Source: Thalassolituus sp. UBA674 (GTDB taxonomy: Bacteria; Pseudomonadota; Gammaproteobacteria; Pseudomonadales; Oceanobacteraceae). Taken from it: a DNA stretch of 64,000 nt. Both the position numbers and the translations under genes were made by a program. The stretch lies in NCBI GenBank assembly GCA_002298335.1, contig DBNK01000035.1, forward strand, positions 1 to 64,000. The letters run 5' to 3'. The notes beneath the pieces were generated by a model, which had not been told where the DNA came from, did no database searches, and saw only the letters and a list, made by a program, of their open reading frames with translations. Shown one piece after another: positions 63,901 through 64,000 of this stretch (positions are counted from its first letter, which is position 1; each line of letters opens with the position of its first letter).

Positions 63901-64000
63901 AATACCAGCACCGGGGCGGAAGTTCAGCGGCCACTGGCCACGGTGGTTATCGGCGGCATTATCTCTTCCACGTTACTTACGTTATTGGTGCTCCCCGGTC
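60925..64000 (+). CDS. czcA: CzcA-like heavy-metal RND pump, 3' end beyond window
   Basis: A frame open from the ATG at 60925 (after TAGGAGTTCACC) to the window end, 1,025 codons. It begins MIDKLIQFSIARRWLVMFLV and carries the porter domains and the TM4 motif LDFGLIVDGAVIIVEN, which places it in the CzcA/CnrA branch and not the CusA branch (A-AIVMIEN type). The last visible part, near LLVLP, is TM11/12. Only the final few dozen residues are missing. The metal (Co, Zn, Cd or Ni) cannot be fixed. Confidence 0.9.
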   Translation, partial: MIDKLIQFSIARRWLVMFLVLVIGALGVWNYQQLPIDAVPDITNVQVQINTEAPGYSPLEVEQRITYLVELAITGLPYVESTRSLSRYALSQVTVVFEKGTDIYFARNLINERLQQAKSEMPSGIEPVMGPVATGLGEIFHYAVHAKPGALQENGEPYDATALRTLQDWVIRPQLRLVPGVTEVNTIGGFEKQFHITPEPAKLLAYQLSFDDLVAALEKNNANIGAGYIEKNGEQYLIRAPGQVADIPAIEKIIVARRDGLPITVADVAEVGFGKELRTGAATLNGEETVLGTAVMLLGGNSRTVSQAVSAKLLEINKTLPEGVIAEPVYNRTVLVDKTIATVQANLAEGAILVVVVLLVMLGNVRAALLTAMVIPLSMLMLMTGMVQTKVSANLMSLGALDFGLIVDGAVIIVENCILRLAGRQHHLGRTLKLDERFQTVFAATREVFTPSLISVLVVILVNLPILALTGVEGKMFTPMAMAVIMALLSALVLSLTFVPAAVALFMTGHIEEKDNFIVRHSKRFYAPVLAWALKFRVLVLSAALIFVVLVGALATRMGTEFIPNLDEGDIAVQALRIPGTSLTQSLDMQFQLEKAVLEIPEVKTYFSRVGTAEVASDPMGPNISDGYVMLRDRSEWPDPDKTKAQLLEEIGEKLTLLPGNAYEISQPIQLRFNELISGVRSDLGIKVFGDDLDQLLKSGSEIAAVLTGIEGAEGVKVEQVSGLPILSINADRSAMYRYGLNVADVQDVVAAATGGEEAGLIFEGDQRFSIVVRVAEGIRGDLRALERLPIPLPDGGYVPLREVASLTLAPGPNQISRENGKRRLVVSANVRGRDLGGFVAEVQDKVAQQVKLPPGYWLEYGGTFEQLQSASQRLSLLVPVTLVMIFALLMMTFGSAKDAALVFSGVPLALTGGVIALWLRDIPLSITAGVGFITLCGVSVLTGVMMVSAFRDELNRGESVEQAILGGAMLRLRPILMVALVAALGFLPMALNTSTGAEVQRPLATVVIGGIISSTLLTLLVLPG

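Noticed and set aside
1..64000. CRISPR arrays
   Set aside because: No regularly spaced identical repeats of 25-40 bp were seen anywhere in the window.
60925..64000. The RND pump as CusA (Cu/Ag)
   Set aside because: The TM4 motif is DFGLIVDGAVIIVEN, which is of the CzcA/CnrA type.

Overview
The window looks like the chromosome of a marine, motile, Gram-negative gammaproteobacterium of the Oceanospirillales/Thalassolituus kind. This is an inference from gene content: a type II secretion operon, a large chemotaxis operon, ETF/ETF-QO genes, a glucosylglycerol-phosphate phosphatase and RapA. From 1 to about 44.0 kb the sequence is GC-rich chromosomal DNA. From about 44.3 kb to the end it is acquired DNA.

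Layout: (1) 1-4.6 kb holds a tRNA-Leu cut by the window edge, small exported proteins, a radical SAM protein, a DUF1285 protein and a salt-tolerance type phosphatase. (2) 4.6-8.3 kb holds ETF-ubiquinone oxidoreductase divergent from etfBA, a complete route for electrons from flavin dehydrogenases to quinone. (3) 8.5-17.5 kb holds gspEFGHIJKLM with glutathione reductase attached as a tenth gene; gspC, gspD and gspO are not here. (4) 17.9-29.3 kb holds a chemotaxis operon: MCP, CheY, STAS, CheA, double-PAS MCP, 4HB MCP, CheW, CheR, CheD, CheB. It resembles the Pseudomonas aeruginosa Che2 (F7) layout. Two receptors end in CheR-tethering-type pentapeptides. (5) 29.3-35.7 kb holds an UPF0016 Mn exporter behind a probable yybP-ykoY Mn riboswitch, a FIST-domain chemoreceptor, Dps and RapA. 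(6) 35.8-42.4 kb is a minus-strand block: DUF1592-type cytochrome c protein, DUF1552 Tat protein, ankyrin protein, cytochrome c', cytochrome b561. (7) 42.7-44.0 kb holds a COG0701 permease with a small CxxC thioredoxin-fold protein.

The acquired part starts with the left end of a Tn7-like/Tn5053-like transposon at about 44.3-49.5 kb. It has a TnsA-like protein whose catalytic residues appear to be lost, a DDE TnsB/TniA, a TnsC/TniB AAA ATPase and one TniQ, preceded by three copies of a 16-bp motif that may be transposase-binding sites. This DNA is visibly AT-richer than its flanks. It is followed by an IS481-family remnant, a Tn3-family transposase and a DUF4143 ATPase. Then come metal-resistance genes: a merR stub, a pbrT-like FTR1 permease, pbrR, a CDF transporter and a czcICBA-type RND efflux operon that runs off the window. 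The two MerR-type promoters in this island, each with a 19-bp spacer, are well preserved.

The observations I rate highest are the apparently catalytically dead TnsA with its motif array, the DUF1592/DUF1552/ankyrin/cytochrome block, the FIST chemoreceptor next to a Che2-like operon, and the Mn riboswitch.
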